Positions 26,506-35,498 are shown, numbered from the stretch's first letter. The stretch is 64,000 nucleotides of DNA from JALZKA01 sp963715405 (GCA_963715405.1 OY970239.1:186001-250000); one strand, 5' to 3'. Notes: a model not told the origin generated them from the sequence alone. Made by a program: numbers and translations.

Positions 26506-27102
26506 GTGCCGGCGATGTCGAACCTCGAGGCTGCGTTCTGCCGCAGCGCGCCGTGGCGTTTCGCCGCCAGAAAGATCGTTCTCCCCTGGACTTTGATGGG
26601 CGAGGAGCTGAATGGCTCCGTACTCGAGCTCGGGGGCGGCAGCGGAGCCATGGCCGCCGAGATCCTGCGCCGCTTTCCGGAGGTGACGCTGACCCTCTCA
26701 GATCTCGATCCCAGCATGCTGATGCGGGCGCGCGAGACATTGGAGCCCTTCGGAGAACGCGCGATGGTTGAGGAGGCGGACGCGACGTCTCTCCCGTTCG
26801 CCGACCACGAGTTCGACGCGGTCGTGTCCTTCGTAATGCTTCATCACGTTGGAGCCTGGGAGACGGCGCTTGCGGAAGCCACCCGAGTGCTCAAGCCGAG
26901 CGGCCTCCTTCTCGTGTCCGATTTCGTTGACTTCCCCGGCCTTCAGGCCGTCGAACGCGCCACAGGCAATCCCGGCGTGCGACCCATCGGATGGCTGTCG
27001 CTTCGGCCTGAGCTGGAAAAGCTGCCGCTCGGGGAGGTGCGAGCCAAGCGGTCTACTCGAACGGTGTTCAGGCTTCGGGCCTCAAAGGCCGAAGGAGACT
27101 AG
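26506..27102 (+). CDS. class I SAM-dependent methyltransferase
   Basis: A 198-residue methyltransferase. Motif I is VLELGGGSGAMAAEI, the acidic residue after strand 2 is in TLSDLDPSML, and the post-I and motif II segments are EEADATSLPF and FDAVVSFVMLHHVG. Start GTG 26506, with an ATG three codons later as alternative. It follows the DUF4396 gene by 21 bases. The substrate is unknown; small-molecule or quinone/lipid methylation are both possible. Confidence 0.85.
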   Translation: MPAMSNLEAAFCRSAPWRFAARKIVLPWTLMGEELNGSVLELGGGSGAMAAEILRRFPEVTLTLSDLDPSMLMRARETLEPFGERAMVEEADATSLPFADHEFDAVVSFVMLHHVGAWETALAEATRVLKPSGLLLVSDFVDFPGLQAVERATGNPGVRPIGWLSLRPELEKLPLGEVRAKRSTRTVFRLRASKAEGD

Positions 27103-27132
27103 ATTTGCGCGCATGGCGGGTAGGACGAGGGC

Positions 27133-27813
27133 GTGAAAGAGGCCGCGAAGCCGGCGCGGGCGCCGGAGTCCGCGGAGACTCCGACGATCGTCGCGGTGCT
27201 CCTTGCGACCGCTGCCGTGGTAGCGGCCGTGATCGGCGCCCGGGCAGCACTGCTCGGCGACGACGGTTCGGACACCTGGCACAGCGCCGTTCGCGAGGAC
27301 GTGAAGCGTGGCGCGGCCGTCGTCGAGGACGTTCGCTTCGTCTACTCGGAGGAGGCGCCGCTCGCCTTCCAGGTCTCCGAGGGTCTCCTGCGCGCGGAGG
27401 AATCCCGCAAGGCGGCGAAGGGTGCGAGCGAGCTCGAGCGCGAGCTGCTTGAGACTCACGCCGGCGCCCAGGAGGGCGTCGCCGACACCGTCGGGTCCTC
27501 GTCCGCCCTCGCGACAGACCCCGAGTACGAGCTCGACAACGGGGGTTACGACGTGCTCGGGCGCCTGGCCGACCGCCGAGCAGAGAACCCGGACCTTGTC
27601 GCGCTTGATCCCGACGCGACGGAGCGGCAGGGCACGGAGCTCAACTTCGAATCGTCTCTGCTCGTCGCTGCCACGCTGCCGGCCGCGCTGGCCTTCATGT
27701 GCGGGGCGCTCGCCCATGGATTTCCCAGCCGGCGCCGCTGGCTGGTCCCGGCCGGCTTCGCGCTCGTCGCGATCAGCCTCGTTCTCGCCATCGTCTTCGA
27801 GGTCGCGCATTGA
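27133..27813 (+). CDS. membrane protein, unknown function
   Basis: A 226-residue protein with one helix near the N terminus (TIVAVLLATAAVVAAVIGARA), a soluble acidic middle domain of about 120 residues rich in Glu and Ala, and two C-terminal helices (LLVAATLPAALAFMCGALA and WLVPAGFALVAISLVLAIVF). GTG 27133 is the first start; TAGGAC lies six bases upstream. The next gene has the same layout and starts at TTG overlapping this stop by four bases, so the two are coupled and may form a heteromeric membrane complex. No family recognised. Confidence 0.7.
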   Translation: MKEAAKPARAPESAETPTIVAVLLATAAVVAAVIGARAALLGDDGSDTWHSAVREDVKRGAAVVEDVRFVYSEEAPLAFQVSEGLLRAEESRKAAKGASELERELLETHAGAQEGVADTVGSSSALATDPEYELDNGGYDVLGRLADRRAENPDLVALDPDATERQGTELNFESSLLVAATLPAALAFMCGALAHGFPSRRRWLVPAGFALVAISLVLAIVFEVAH

Positions 27814-28496
27814 GTCCGCTCGACCCTGAACTCGCCCTCCCCGAGGCGGAGATGACCCTGCGCTTTCGCCGCTGGCTGTCGGTCCTTGTCGGCTTCGCGG
27901 CTCTGTGCGCGGCCGGGCTGTCCTACATCGAGGTCGACGGCGGCCGGAAGGAGGAGCAGGCGTTCGTGGATGGCTCTCGCGGAGCGCTCGACATCTTCGT
28001 CAAGCTCGCCGCGAGCTCTCCTCGGGCGCAGTTCGAGGGCAACGCCCTTCGCCGCGCCGTCGTGGTCCAGGCCGAGGGAACGGCACGCGTGATTTCAACG
28101 CCGGCCGGTGCTGAGACCTTCGGGGCCGCCTTGCGAGAGGCCGAGGCAGACCAGCGCGCCGGCAAGCGGCTGGCGCGAGTTGCGTCGCAGATGAGCGAGG
28201 TGCCGGCCGGCGACGTTCCCGGCCTGGACGCAGCAACCCTCGCCGCGATCAAGATCTCCGACCTGACCGATCTTCAAGGCCTGGTCGAAGAGCAGAACGC
28301 GACGGTCGAAGCCGCCGACCGCTATGGCACGCGACAGGAACGCGCCTTCTTCTCGCTGGGCCTGGTTGCGAGCGCGGCCGCGCTGCTCGGCCTCGCGGGT
28401 CTCATGGGCGCCACCCGCGCGGGGCGGATCTCGCTCACAACCGCCGCCGTCGCGCTGTTCGCCGCCGTGGCCTGGACGGCGTCAGCGTTCGTCTAA
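27810..28496 (+). CDS. membrane protein, unknown function (partner of upstream gene)
   Basis: About 228 residues from TTG 27810, which shares TTGA with the preceding stop; ATG 27852 would give 214 residues. One N-terminal helix (LSVLVGFAALCAAGLSYIEV), a soluble middle domain, and two C-terminal helices match the topology of its upstream neighbour, suggesting an old duplication. No catalytic motif is visible. Confidence 0.68.
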   Translation: MSPLDPELALPEAEMTLRFRRWLSVLVGFAALCAAGLSYIEVDGGRKEEQAFVDGSRGALDIFVKLAASSPRAQFEGNALRRAVVVQAEGTARVISTPAGAETFGAALREAEADQRAGKRLARVASQMSEVPAGDVPGLDAATLAAIKISDLTDLQGLVEEQNATVEAADRYGTRQERAFFSLGLVASAAALLGLAGLMGATRAGRISLTTAAVALFAAVAWTASAFV

Positions 28497-28553
28497 CTCG
28501 GAGTGCGAAGTCCGGCGACTAGTCGCTTGCATGAATGCATCTAAGTCGGATTT

Positions 28554-28604
28554 CGCCGAGAGTGATCTGACGCCCCTATGTGTCCCGCTATCTCACTCTC
28601 GGCG
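28554..28604. repeat. palindromic element (family 1), intergenic
   Basis: CGCCGAGAGTGA (28554-28565) and TCACTCTCGGCG (28593-28604) are a perfect 12-base inverted repeat. The first 15 bases and nearly all of the last 27 match the copy inside nuoG at 8453-8503. It lies in the 272-base gap (28497-28768) before nrdJ; apart from this element and the nrdJ terminator I see nothing coding in that gap. Confidence 0.8.
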
Positions 28605-28741
28605 AGCGGGCGCTTGTGAATGCGGTCGATCCGCCACCGACGAACGAGGAAGCGCCGGCGGGGCTGGCTGCCGCGCCCGGACCAGGTCTGCCAAGGAAGC
28701 AGCCGACGAAGCTTGGCCCGTCAAGCGAGCCGGCGATGACG

Positions 28742-28768
28742 CAGGCAGGCCCCGTCCGGGCCCGCCTG
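28742..28768 (-). terminator. hairpin after nrdJ
   Basis: CAGGCAGGCCC (28742-28752) pairs with GGGCCCGCCTG (28758-28768) with one mismatch and a five-base loop, directly after the nrdJ stop. No T run is seen, so it may be a Rho-assisted or mRNA-stabilising hairpin. Confidence 0.6.
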
Positions 28769-31561
28769 TCAGCCGCAGCCGGTGTTGTTGCCGCAGGACG
28801 AGCACGTGTAGCACGAGCCGGTCCGCTGCATCATGCCGCCGCACTGGTCGCATGCCGGGCCGAGCTCGAGGCCGCGCATGCGGGCCGGGCGGACCGGGGG
28901 CGTGTCGGTGAGCGCGGAGGCCGCGGGCTTCGACGCTCCGTTCGCCACGCCGTTCCTCGGTTCTGCGGAACCGCCGGCTTCGCCCTCGGCTCCGGCTGAC
29001 ATCGGCGCGGGGCCCTCGTTGACGAACAGGCTCTGCTGCGCCTCCTTGCGGGCGCGGACCTCGGGCGTGAGGATCCCGAGCTCTTCCTGGTAGTCCGCGT
29101 CGAGGAACCTCGAGGCGAGCCAGCGCATGATGTAGTCGGGCAGCGACTTGGCGAACGGGATCTCGGGGTTCTTGGTGATCCCCTCGGGCTCAAAGCGCAC
29201 GTAGGCGAACTTCTCGACCAGCGTCTCGAGCGGCACCCCGTACTGGAGGCCGATCGACACCGCGGTGGCGAAGGCGTTCATGAGGCCCTTGATCGTCGAG
29301 CCCTCCTTGCCGATGTCGGTCAGGAAGATCTCGCCAACCGAGCCGTCCTCGTACATGCCCGCGGTGATGTAGCCCTCGTGCCCGCCGAGCGAGAACTTGT
29401 GCGTGATCGACTGGCGCTCGACCGGCATCTTGTGGCGCGCCGGCACCGGCGCTGCCTCGACGGCCGCCTCGATCTCGCCCTTGTCGCCGGCGTCGGTCCG
29501 CAGCGCCTGCGCGGTCTTCGAACCGTCGCGGTAGATCGCGAGCGCCTTGAGGCCGCCGCGCCAGCCGGCCGCGTACGCGTCCGCGATGTCCTCGACGGTT
29601 GCCGTCTCCGGCAGGTTCACTGTCTTCGAGATCGCCCCGGAGATGAACGGTTGAGTGGCCGACATCATCTTGATGTGGCCCATGTGCGAGATCGCGCGCT
29701 GGCCCACGGCGACGTCGAACACCTCGAGGTGCTCATCCTTGAGCGCCGGTGCCCCCACGATCGTCGAATGCTCGTTGATGTGCGCCTCGATCTGGGCGAT
29801 TTCGGGGTCGTCGTAGCCGAGCGTACGCAGCGCCAGCGGCACCGAGCGGTTGACGATCGTCATCTGGCCGCCGCCGACGAGCTCCTTGAACTTGACGAGC
29901 GAGAAGTCGGGCTCGATGCCCGTGGTGTCGCAGTCCATGAGGAACGAGATCGTCCCGGTCGGAGCGAGAACGGTTGCCTGCGCGTTGCGGTAGCCGTGCT
30001 CGTCACCGAGCTCGACCGCCTCGTCCCAGCTTCGGCGAGCCGCTTCGAGAAGCTCGGTGTCGATCTCCTCCTCCAGCTCGTACGCCGCGTCGCGGTGCAT
30101 TCGCATCACCGCGTTGTGCGGCTCGCGGTTGTCCTCATAAGCCTCGTAGGTCCCGACCGCCGCGGCGACCTCGGCCGACTTGCGATAGCCGCGGCCGGTC
30201 ATGAGCGCCGTGATCGCGGCGGCGACCGCGCGGCCCTCATCGGAGTCGTAGGGGAGCCCGTTCGACATGAGATAGGCGCCGAGGTTCGCGTAGCCGAGTC
30301 CGAGCTGGCGGAACGCGCGGGCGTTCTCGCCGATCTTCTCGGTCGGGTAGCTCGATGGCGTGACGACGATCTCCTGGGCGAGGAAGACGATGTCGACGGC
30401 GTGCTCGAAGTCCTCGGTGTCGAAGGTGCCGTCCGCGCGCCGGAAGCGCATCAGGTTGAGCGATGCGAGGTTGCACGCCGAGTCGTCGACGTGCATGTAC
30501 TCGGAGCACGGGTTGGACGCGTTGATCCGGCCCGAATTCGGGCACGTGTGCCAGTTGTTGATCGTCGTGTCGTACTGAATACCCGGATCGGCGCAGCGCC
30601 AGGCGGCGTCGGCGACCTGCTTCATCAGATCCTGGGCGTCGACGGTCGTCGTCGTCTCGCCGCTGTTCCGGGCGATGAGGTCCCAGGATTCGCCGGCCTC
30701 GTAGGCCCGCATGAACTCGTCGGTGACGCGCACCGAGTTGTTCGCGTTCTGGTACTGGATCGAGGTGAAGCCTTCGCCGTCGATTGACATGTCGAAGCCG
30801 GCATCGCGGAGGGCGGCCGCCTTGTCCTCCTCCTTGGCCTTGCACCAGATGAAGTCCTCGATGTCGGGATGGTCGATGTCCAGGACGACCATCTTCGCGG
30901 CGCGGCGGGTCTTTCCGCCGGACTTGATCGTGCCGGCCCAAGCATCCGCACCGCGCATGAACGAGACCGGGCCCGAGGCGAGGCCGCCCTTCGAGAGGTG
31001 CTCGACCGAGCCGCGGATGTTCGAGAGGTTGATGCCCGACCCGGAGCCGCCGCGGAAGATCTGGCCTTCCTTCGTGTTCCAGTCGAGGATCGACTCCATT
31101 GTGTCCTCGACCGAGAGGATGAAGCAGGCTGAACATTGGGGGCTCTCCTCGAAGCCGACGTTGAACCAGACGGGGGAGTTGAAGGCGGCCTTCTGGTGGA
31201 GGAGGATGTGGGTGAGCTCCGCCTCGAAGGCATCGGCGTCTTCTGAGGAGGCGAAGTAGCCGCCGTCGCGGCCCCAGCCGGCGATCGTCCCGGCGACGCG
31301 GCCGATCATCTCGCGCACCGAAGACTCGCGCTCGTCCGAGCCCATGCGCCCGCGGAAGTACTTCTGCGCGACGATGTTCGTCGCGTTCTGCGACCAGGTC
31401 GTGGGGAACTCAACGCCGAGCTGCTCGAACGCGGGGTTCTCGGGGTCGCCGATGACGGCGTCGCGGAACTCCCACTCGATCTCGTCGAAGGGGTGGACGC
31501 CGGGCGTCGTGTGGCGTCGCTCGACCGTGATTCCCTGGGTGCTGGTGGTGCTCTGGGACAT
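28769..31561 (-). CDS. nrdJ: adenosylcobalamin-dependent (class II) ribonucleotide reductase
   Basis: A 930-residue class II ribonucleotide reductase, making deoxyribonucleotides with a B12-derived radical and no oxygen need. The finger-loop NPCSEYMHVDDSACNLASLN near residue 350 holds the thiyl-radical cysteine; other signatures are GLGYANLGAYLMSNG, TGIEPDFSLVKF and the GGSGSGINLSNIRGS nucleotide-site segment. A C-terminal cysteine-rich tail (CDQCGG, CYTCSSCG) shuttles reducing power. ATG 31559-31561 has an AGGAGAG upstream, unlike most gene-leading starts here, consistent with being the second gene after nrdR (26-base gap). Repression by NrdR is expected. Confidence 0.96.
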   Translation of the reverse strand: MSQSTTSTQGITVERRHTTPGVHPFDEIEWEFRDAVIGDPENPAFEQLGVEFPTTWSQNATNIVAQKYFRGRMGSDERESSVREMIGRVAGTIAGWGRDGGYFASSEDADAFEAELTHILLHQKAAFNSPVWFNVGFEESPQCSACFILSVEDTMESILDWNTKEGQIFRGGSGSGINLSNIRGSVEHLSKGGLASGPVSFMRGADAWAGTIKSGGKTRRAAKMVVLDIDHPDIEDFIWCKAKEEDKAAALRDAGFDMSIDGEGFTSIQYQNANNSVRVTDEFMRAYEAGESWDLIARNSGETTTTVDAQDLMKQVADAAWRCADPGIQYDTTINNWHTCPNSGRINASNPCSEYMHVDDSACNLASLNLMRFRRADGTFDTEDFEHAVDIVFLAQEIVVTPSSYPTEKIGENARAFRQLGLGYANLGAYLMSNGLPYDSDEGRAVAAAITALMTGRGYRKSAEVAAAVGTYEAYEDNREPHNAVMRMHRDAAYELEEEIDTELLEAARRSWDEAVELGDEHGYRNAQATVLAPTGTISFLMDCDTTGIEPDFSLVKFKELVGGGQMTIVNRSVPLALRTLGYDDPEIAQIEAHINEHSTIVGAPALKDEHLEVFDVAVGQRAISHMGHIKMMSATQPFISGAISKTVNLPETATVEDIADAYAAGWRGGLKALAIYRDGSKTAQALRTDAGDKGEIEAAVEAAPVPARHKMPVERQSITHKFSLGGHEGYITAGMYEDGSVGEIFLTDIGKEGSTIKGLMNAFATAVSIGLQYGVPLETLVEKFAYVRFEPEGITKNPEIPFAKSLPDYIMRWLASRFLDADYQEELGILTPEVRARKEAQQSLFVNEGPAPMSAGAEGEAGGSAEPRNGVANGASKPAASALTDTPPVRPARMRGLELGPACDQCGGMMQRTGSCYTCSSCGNNTGCG

Positions 31562-31587
31562 CCTGAAATCTCTCCTCGTATGCAGGC

Positions 31588-32115
31588 TCAAGCTCTTTTG
31601 AGCGGGTTGTCCACTCTGGACCCGTCGCCGGACGGAACCGAGCGTCCGGAATCGCCCACTTTCCGTGGCGGCTCGACGCCCAAGGACCGCAGCTCTTCGT
31701 TGAACTGCTTGGGATCTGAGAACCCCTTGTAGACCGCCGCGAACTGGAGGTAGGCGACGCGGTCGAGCTGCGCGAGGCCGGCGAGCGAGAGCTCGCCGAT
31801 CCGCTCCGCCTCGAGCTCGCCGCCGGCCCGGACCGCTTCGTCCTCGATCTCGGCGACCACGTTCATGATGTCCTCGGAAGCGACCGGGCGCTTGTGGGCG
31901 GCGCGCGCGAGCCCGCCTGCGAGCTTCTCGCGATCGAAGCGCTGGCGCTGGCCGCTTCGCTTGAGCACCCAAAGCCGCTCGGGCTCGCGGCGCTCGAAGG
32001 TGGTGAAGCGCCGGCCGCAGCTCGGGCACTCGCGGCGGCGCCGAACCGAGCCGCCATGGTCGGCTCGCCGCGACTCGAGGACGCGGGTCGAGGCGTTGCA
32101 TCCGGGGCAATCCAC
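31588..32115 (-). CDS. nrdR: transcriptional repressor NrdR
   Basis: A 175-residue NrdR: an N-terminal zinc ribbon (MDCPGCNAS with CPSCGRRF) binding DNA and an ATP-cone domain (VLKRSGQRQRFDREKLAGGL) sensing ATP/dATP. It represses ribonucleotide reductase genes, here nrdJ just downstream. The start is GTG at 32113-32115, with TAAAAT seven bases before it on the minus strand (32123-32128), so the message is probably leaderless. A short Ser/Gly-rich tail exceeds the usual ~155 residues. Confidence 0.96.
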   Translation of the reverse strand: MDCPGCNASTRVLESRRADHGGSVRRRRECPSCGRRFTTFERREPERLWVLKRSGQRQRFDREKLAGGLARAAHKRPVASEDIMNVVAEIEDEAVRAGGELEAERIGELSLAGLAQLDRVAYLQFAAVYKGFSDPKQFNEELRSLGVEPPRKVGDSGRSVPSGDGSRVDNPLKRA

Positions 32116-32122
32116 GACCCAT

Positions 32123-32173
32123 ATTTTAGCTAGCCGTAGTGGTCCCCTAGCTCAGGACTCGCTACATATAGCG
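32123..32173 (-). promoter_or_regulatory. nrdR-nrdJ promoter with candidate NrdR box
   Basis: TAAAAT (32123-32128, minus strand) is the -10 of nrdR. Upstream, CGCTACATATAGCG (32160-32173) is a dyad whose CTACATATAG core resembles the AT-rich NrdR box consensus. A second well-spaced box is not clear, so the assignment is tentative. Confidence 0.45.
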
Positions 32174-32236
32174 TTTCCGCTGTTTCCTCGTCACGATCCG
32201 GCGCCGCCCCCGGCCAAGCTCCGGTAAATTCGCCTC

Positions 32237-33085
32237 ATGGAGTCAGAGAGGAAGCCGCGGGGGCCGCTCGACGACGCGGCCGAGCGCCTCTCCGACGCGC
32301 GTGAAGCCGTGGCCGAGAAGCGAGACGCGGCCCTCGAATCGATCGCGGAGCGAAAGGACGTTGCGCTCGGGTCGATGGCGGAGAAGCGAGACGCCGCGCT
32401 CGAGACGATGGCGGACGCGAAGGAGGCCGCAGCCGAGGCGATCGCCAAGGTGAAGCCGCGCCTTCGGGGCGTCTCCCACGAGTACGCGTTCTTCGTCTCG
32501 ATCGCGCTGGGTGCGCTGCTGGTTGCTCTTGCGAAGGGCCCGGACGCCCGGGCGTCGGTGGCGATCTATGCCGCCAGCCTCTCTGCGCTCTTCGGCGTCA
32601 GCGCGCTCTATCACCGCGTGAACTGGAAGCGCCCGTCCTCACGGCGCTGGATGCGCCGGCTCGACCACGCGATGATCTTCTTTCTCATTGCCGGCACCAT
32701 CACGCCGTTCGCCGTCCTCGTCATGGAGCCGCCGCTCGCGACCGCACTCCTGGTAGCGGTCTGGGGCGGGGCGCTGGCGGGAACCATCGTCGAGGTCGTC
32801 TGGACCGACTCGCCCAAATGGATCTCAGCGAGCGTATACGTCGCCGTGGGCTTGATCGGCGCGGCCGGCTTCCCCGCGATCATCGCTGAAGCCGGTCTCG
32901 TCGCGGGCCTCCTGATCGGCGCCGGCGGTGCCCTCTACGTGACGGGCGCCGTCGTCTACGCGGTCGGGCGCCCCGACCCCTCCCCGGCCGTCTTCGGCTA
33001 CCACGAGATCTTCCACGCGCTGGTGATCGCCGCCGCGGCGACGCACTTCGCCGCCGTCGCGTTCTACGCCCTGCCCGCTGCCTAG
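32237..33085 (+). CDS. hemolysin III family membrane protein with repeated N-terminal helix
   Basis: A 282-residue protein. Residues about 75-282 form the seven-helix HlyIII/PAQR-like domain, with the conserved HEYAFFVS start, SALYHRVNW, MRRLDHAMIF and a late FGYHEIFHALV; the His residues fit the metal site of this superfamily. Residues about 24-67 consist of four 11-residue repeats (AEKRDAALESI, AERKDVALGSM, AEKRDAALETM, ADAKEAAAEAI) that predict a long amphipathic helix. TAAATT at 32225-32230 is six bases before ATG (leaderless). Role in the cell unknown; PAQR relatives act as receptors or ceramidases. Confidence 0.85.
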   Translation: MESERKPRGPLDDAAERLSDAREAVAEKRDAALESIAERKDVALGSMAEKRDAALETMADAKEAAAEAIAKVKPRLRGVSHEYAFFVSIALGALLVALAKGPDARASVAIYAASLSALFGVSALYHRVNWKRPSSRRWMRRLDHAMIFFLIAGTITPFAVLVMEPPLATALLVAVWGGALAGTIVEVVWTDSPKWISASVYVAVGLIGAAGFPAIIAEAGLVAGLLIGAGGALYVTGAVVYAVGRPDPSPAVFGYHEIFHALVIAAAATHFAAVAFYALPAA

Positions 33086-33110
33086 ATCCAGTTCAGCCGG
33101 TCGAACACGT

Positions 33111-35498
33111 TCACGGCACCACGCGCTGCTTCAGCTCACCGAGCAACTGCCGCGGAAATCCTGGTAGGTCGTCGAGCTCGTCCACCGTGCGAAAGCCGCC
33201 GTTCGCGTCGCGATAGCTGATCACGCGCTTCGCCTGTGTCATCGACAGGCCAAGTTGCCGGAGGTCCTCGAACTCCGAGGCCGAGAGGCTGACCGCTCCG
33301 TCGGGTGCGGGAACCCGGGCCACGCTCATTGGTTCGGGGCGGGGAGGCACCGACTCGACCTCCGGGGCCTTGGGCCGCTTCCGAAAGAGTTCGGGAGACC
33401 ACCAATTCCGCTCGCCGAGGAGCACCATCAGCGACGGTACGAGGAGCGCCCGGACGAGCGTCGCGTCAATCAGGACGGCGGCGGCGATTCCGAACCCGGT
33501 TTCCTGCACGCCGATCAAGCTCCCGGTGATGAGGGCGCCCATCGCCACGGCGAAGAGCAGCGCCGCGGAGGTGATCATCCGCCCGGTTCGCTCGAGGCCG
33601 AGCGCGACTGAGTCGGCGTTTGAGTGCCCTGAGTCGTAGATCTCCTTGATCCGCGACAGGCTGAAGACGCCGTAGTCGGTCGAGAGCCCGAACCCCGCCG
33701 CGAAGATGAGGACTGCGATGCCGATCAGGATCCCGCCCTGGCTCTCGAAGCCGAAGGTGCCCGAGAGGTTTCCGTCCTGGAAGACCAGGACGAGGAGCCC
33801 CAGCGCGGCCGAGAGCGAGAGGACGTTCATGACGAGGGCCTTTACGGGCAAGAGGACGGAGCGGGTCATTGCGAAAAGAAGTAGGAGAGTGCTGAGGGCA
33901 AGGGCGGCGCCCGCCAGGGGAAGGTGGCTGGCGACGCTTGCCTCCTCGTCGATCTGGGATGCCGCGAGGCCGGCGACCCTGGATTTCATCGGCGCCGGCA
34001 CCGAGCGGACCTCGCGCACCAGATCCTTGGCCCCCGCCGAGTAGTGCCCCCTGCTCGAGACCAGGTCGAGTCGAACCACGCCGGGACCCGCCTGCCCGGC
34101 CGGCGTCACGGCCGCGACGCCCTCGATCGCGGCAAGGCTCGAGCGGTAGTCGCCGAGCTCGGCCCGGTGTTCGCCCACGGTGCCGTCGAGCTGGATCAAG
34201 AGTGGCGTCGTGGGGTCGGCGTCGAAGTCGGCGATGATCGCTCTGTCCACCGCGCCGGCGCTTCCCGTCGGCAGGGCGCTCGCGTCGCCGGGAGTGAACT
34301 CGATCTTGGTCAGCGGAAAGGCCATCGCGAGCAATAGGGCCGCGGTCGCCGTGGCAACGCCAACCGGGCGGCGCATCACCCAGGTCGCAAAGCGGTACCA
34401 CCGGCCTTGCTCGTCGGGCAGCTCGGTGGCCCGGCGTGATCGCTGGAGGCGCTCCGGCGAGAGCGCGTTCACCTTCGAGCCGAGGAGGCCGAGCACCGCC
34501 GGCAGGACAAATAGGCCCGCCATAGCGGCCACAAGCGCCACCGCCATGCCTCCGACCGCCATCGACTCGAGAAAGCGCTGCGGAAAGAGGAGCATGGAGG
34601 CCATCGCGGCGGCGACCGTGAGACCGCTGAAGACGATCGCGTGACCTGCGGTGCCAAGAGTGGTACGAAGAGCGGCCTCCGTGTCGTTTCCGCGCGCGAC
34701 CTCCTCGCGGAAGCGGCTCACCACAAAGAGCGAATAGTCGATCGCAAGCCCGAATCCGATCGCGGTTACGGCGTTGAGGGCGAGTACCGAAAGCGGGAAG
34801 ACCTCGTGGATCAGCCGCATCGCGAACAGGCCGCCGACGATCGCGATCCCGCCGACCAGGAGCGGCAAGGTGGCCGCGACAAGGCCGCGGAAGAAGACGA
34901 GGGAGAGGACGAAGAGCAGCGGGAAGGCGAGCGCCTCGGCAAGGCGAAGGTCCGCCTCCGACTGTTCGGCGATCTGGTGGTCGGCGACGACGATCCCGCC
35001 AAGGAGGACATCGTCCTCGGCGCCAAGCGCGGACTCGAGCCCCTCGGTGATGTCCGAGCTCTCCTCCTCGGCATCGACAGCGGCGACCAGGTACGTGCGC
35101 TCGCCGCCCGGCGCGCTCAGCGTGCCGCCCGGCAGCCCGGGCGTCTCCGAGAGCGGCGCCACCCCGTCGACCGATTCGAGCTCCTCGGCCACCTCGGCGA
35201 TCCGCCGCTCTCCCGCGGAGCTCTTGGCTGAGGCTTCGACGAGGACGATCACCGAGCCGTCGGCGCGCAGTCCGGTTGCCTCCTCGAGGCGCTCGACGGC
35301 CTTCGCGCTCTCGGTGGCAGGATCGACGAATTCGTAGGGGTCAAGCGCCGTGAAAGCGGTGAGCCCGATCGGTGCAGCGGCTACGAAGAGCGCGCCGGCG
35401 ACGGCGAGGACCCGCATCGGCTTCCCGATTGCAAGCGCCGTCAGGCGATCCGCGCGCCGATGCCAGGCGTCCACCCCGAAACGGCGCTCCGTCGCCAT
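33111..35498 (-). CDS. MMPL/RND transporter with C-terminal helix-hairpin-helix domain
   Basis: A 795-residue exporter of the MMPL family: two repeats of one helix, a large extracytoplasmic loop and five helices, with the GFGLAIDYSLF and AGFGLSTDYGVF motifs carrying the proton-relay Asp-Tyr pairs. MMPL proteins export lipids or small molecules using the proton gradient. The last ~56 residues (740-795), LSMTQAKRVISYRD to GFPRQLLGELKQR, form a ComEA-like helix-hairpin-helix domain, unusual for a transporter. TAGGTT (35505-35510, minus) lies six bases before the ATG. A second MMPL gene is at 41104. Confidence 0.9.
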   Translation of the reverse strand: MATERRFGVDAWHRRADRLTALAIGKPMRVLAVAGALFVAAAPIGLTAFTALDPYEFVDPATESAKAVERLEEATGLRADGSVIVLVEASAKSSAGERRIAEVAEELESVDGVAPLSETPGLPGGTLSAPGGERTYLVAAVDAEEESSDITEGLESALGAEDDVLLGGIVVADHQIAEQSEADLRLAEALAFPLLFVLSLVFFRGLVAATLPLLVGGIAIVGGLFAMRLIHEVFPLSVLALNAVTAIGFGLAIDYSLFVVSRFREEVARGNDTEAALRTTLGTAGHAIVFSGLTVAAAMASMLLFPQRFLESMAVGGMAVALVAAMAGLFVLPAVLGLLGSKVNALSPERLQRSRRATELPDEQGRWYRFATWVMRRPVGVATATAALLLAMAFPLTKIEFTPGDASALPTGSAGAVDRAIIADFDADPTTPLLIQLDGTVGEHRAELGDYRSSLAAIEGVAAVTPAGQAGPGVVRLDLVSSRGHYSAGAKDLVREVRSVPAPMKSRVAGLAASQIDEEASVASHLPLAGAALALSTLLLLFAMTRSVLLPVKALVMNVLSLSAALGLLVLVFQDGNLSGTFGFESQGGILIGIAVLIFAAGFGLSTDYGVFSLSRIKEIYDSGHSNADSVALGLERTGRMITSAALLFAVAMGALITGSLIGVQETGFGIAAAVLIDATLVRALLVPSLMVLLGERNWWSPELFRKRPKAPEVESVPPRPEPMSVARVPAPDGAVSLSASEFEDLRQLGLSMTQAKRVISYRDANGGFRTVDELDDLPGFPRQLLGELKQRVVP

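Noticed and set aside
28580..28999. A 139-codon plus-strand frame between the membrane pair and nrdJ
   Set aside because: It covers a palindromic element, the nrdJ terminator and the nrdJ 3' end in antisense; composition is random.
29378..30787. A 469-codon open frame opposite nrdJ
   Set aside because: Arg/Asp/Val-rich shadow; nrdJ on the other strand has class II reductase motifs along its whole length.
28769..31561. Intein in nrdJ
   Set aside because: The protein is continuous through the catalytic motifs and has normal class II length; no splicing-junction pattern was seen.
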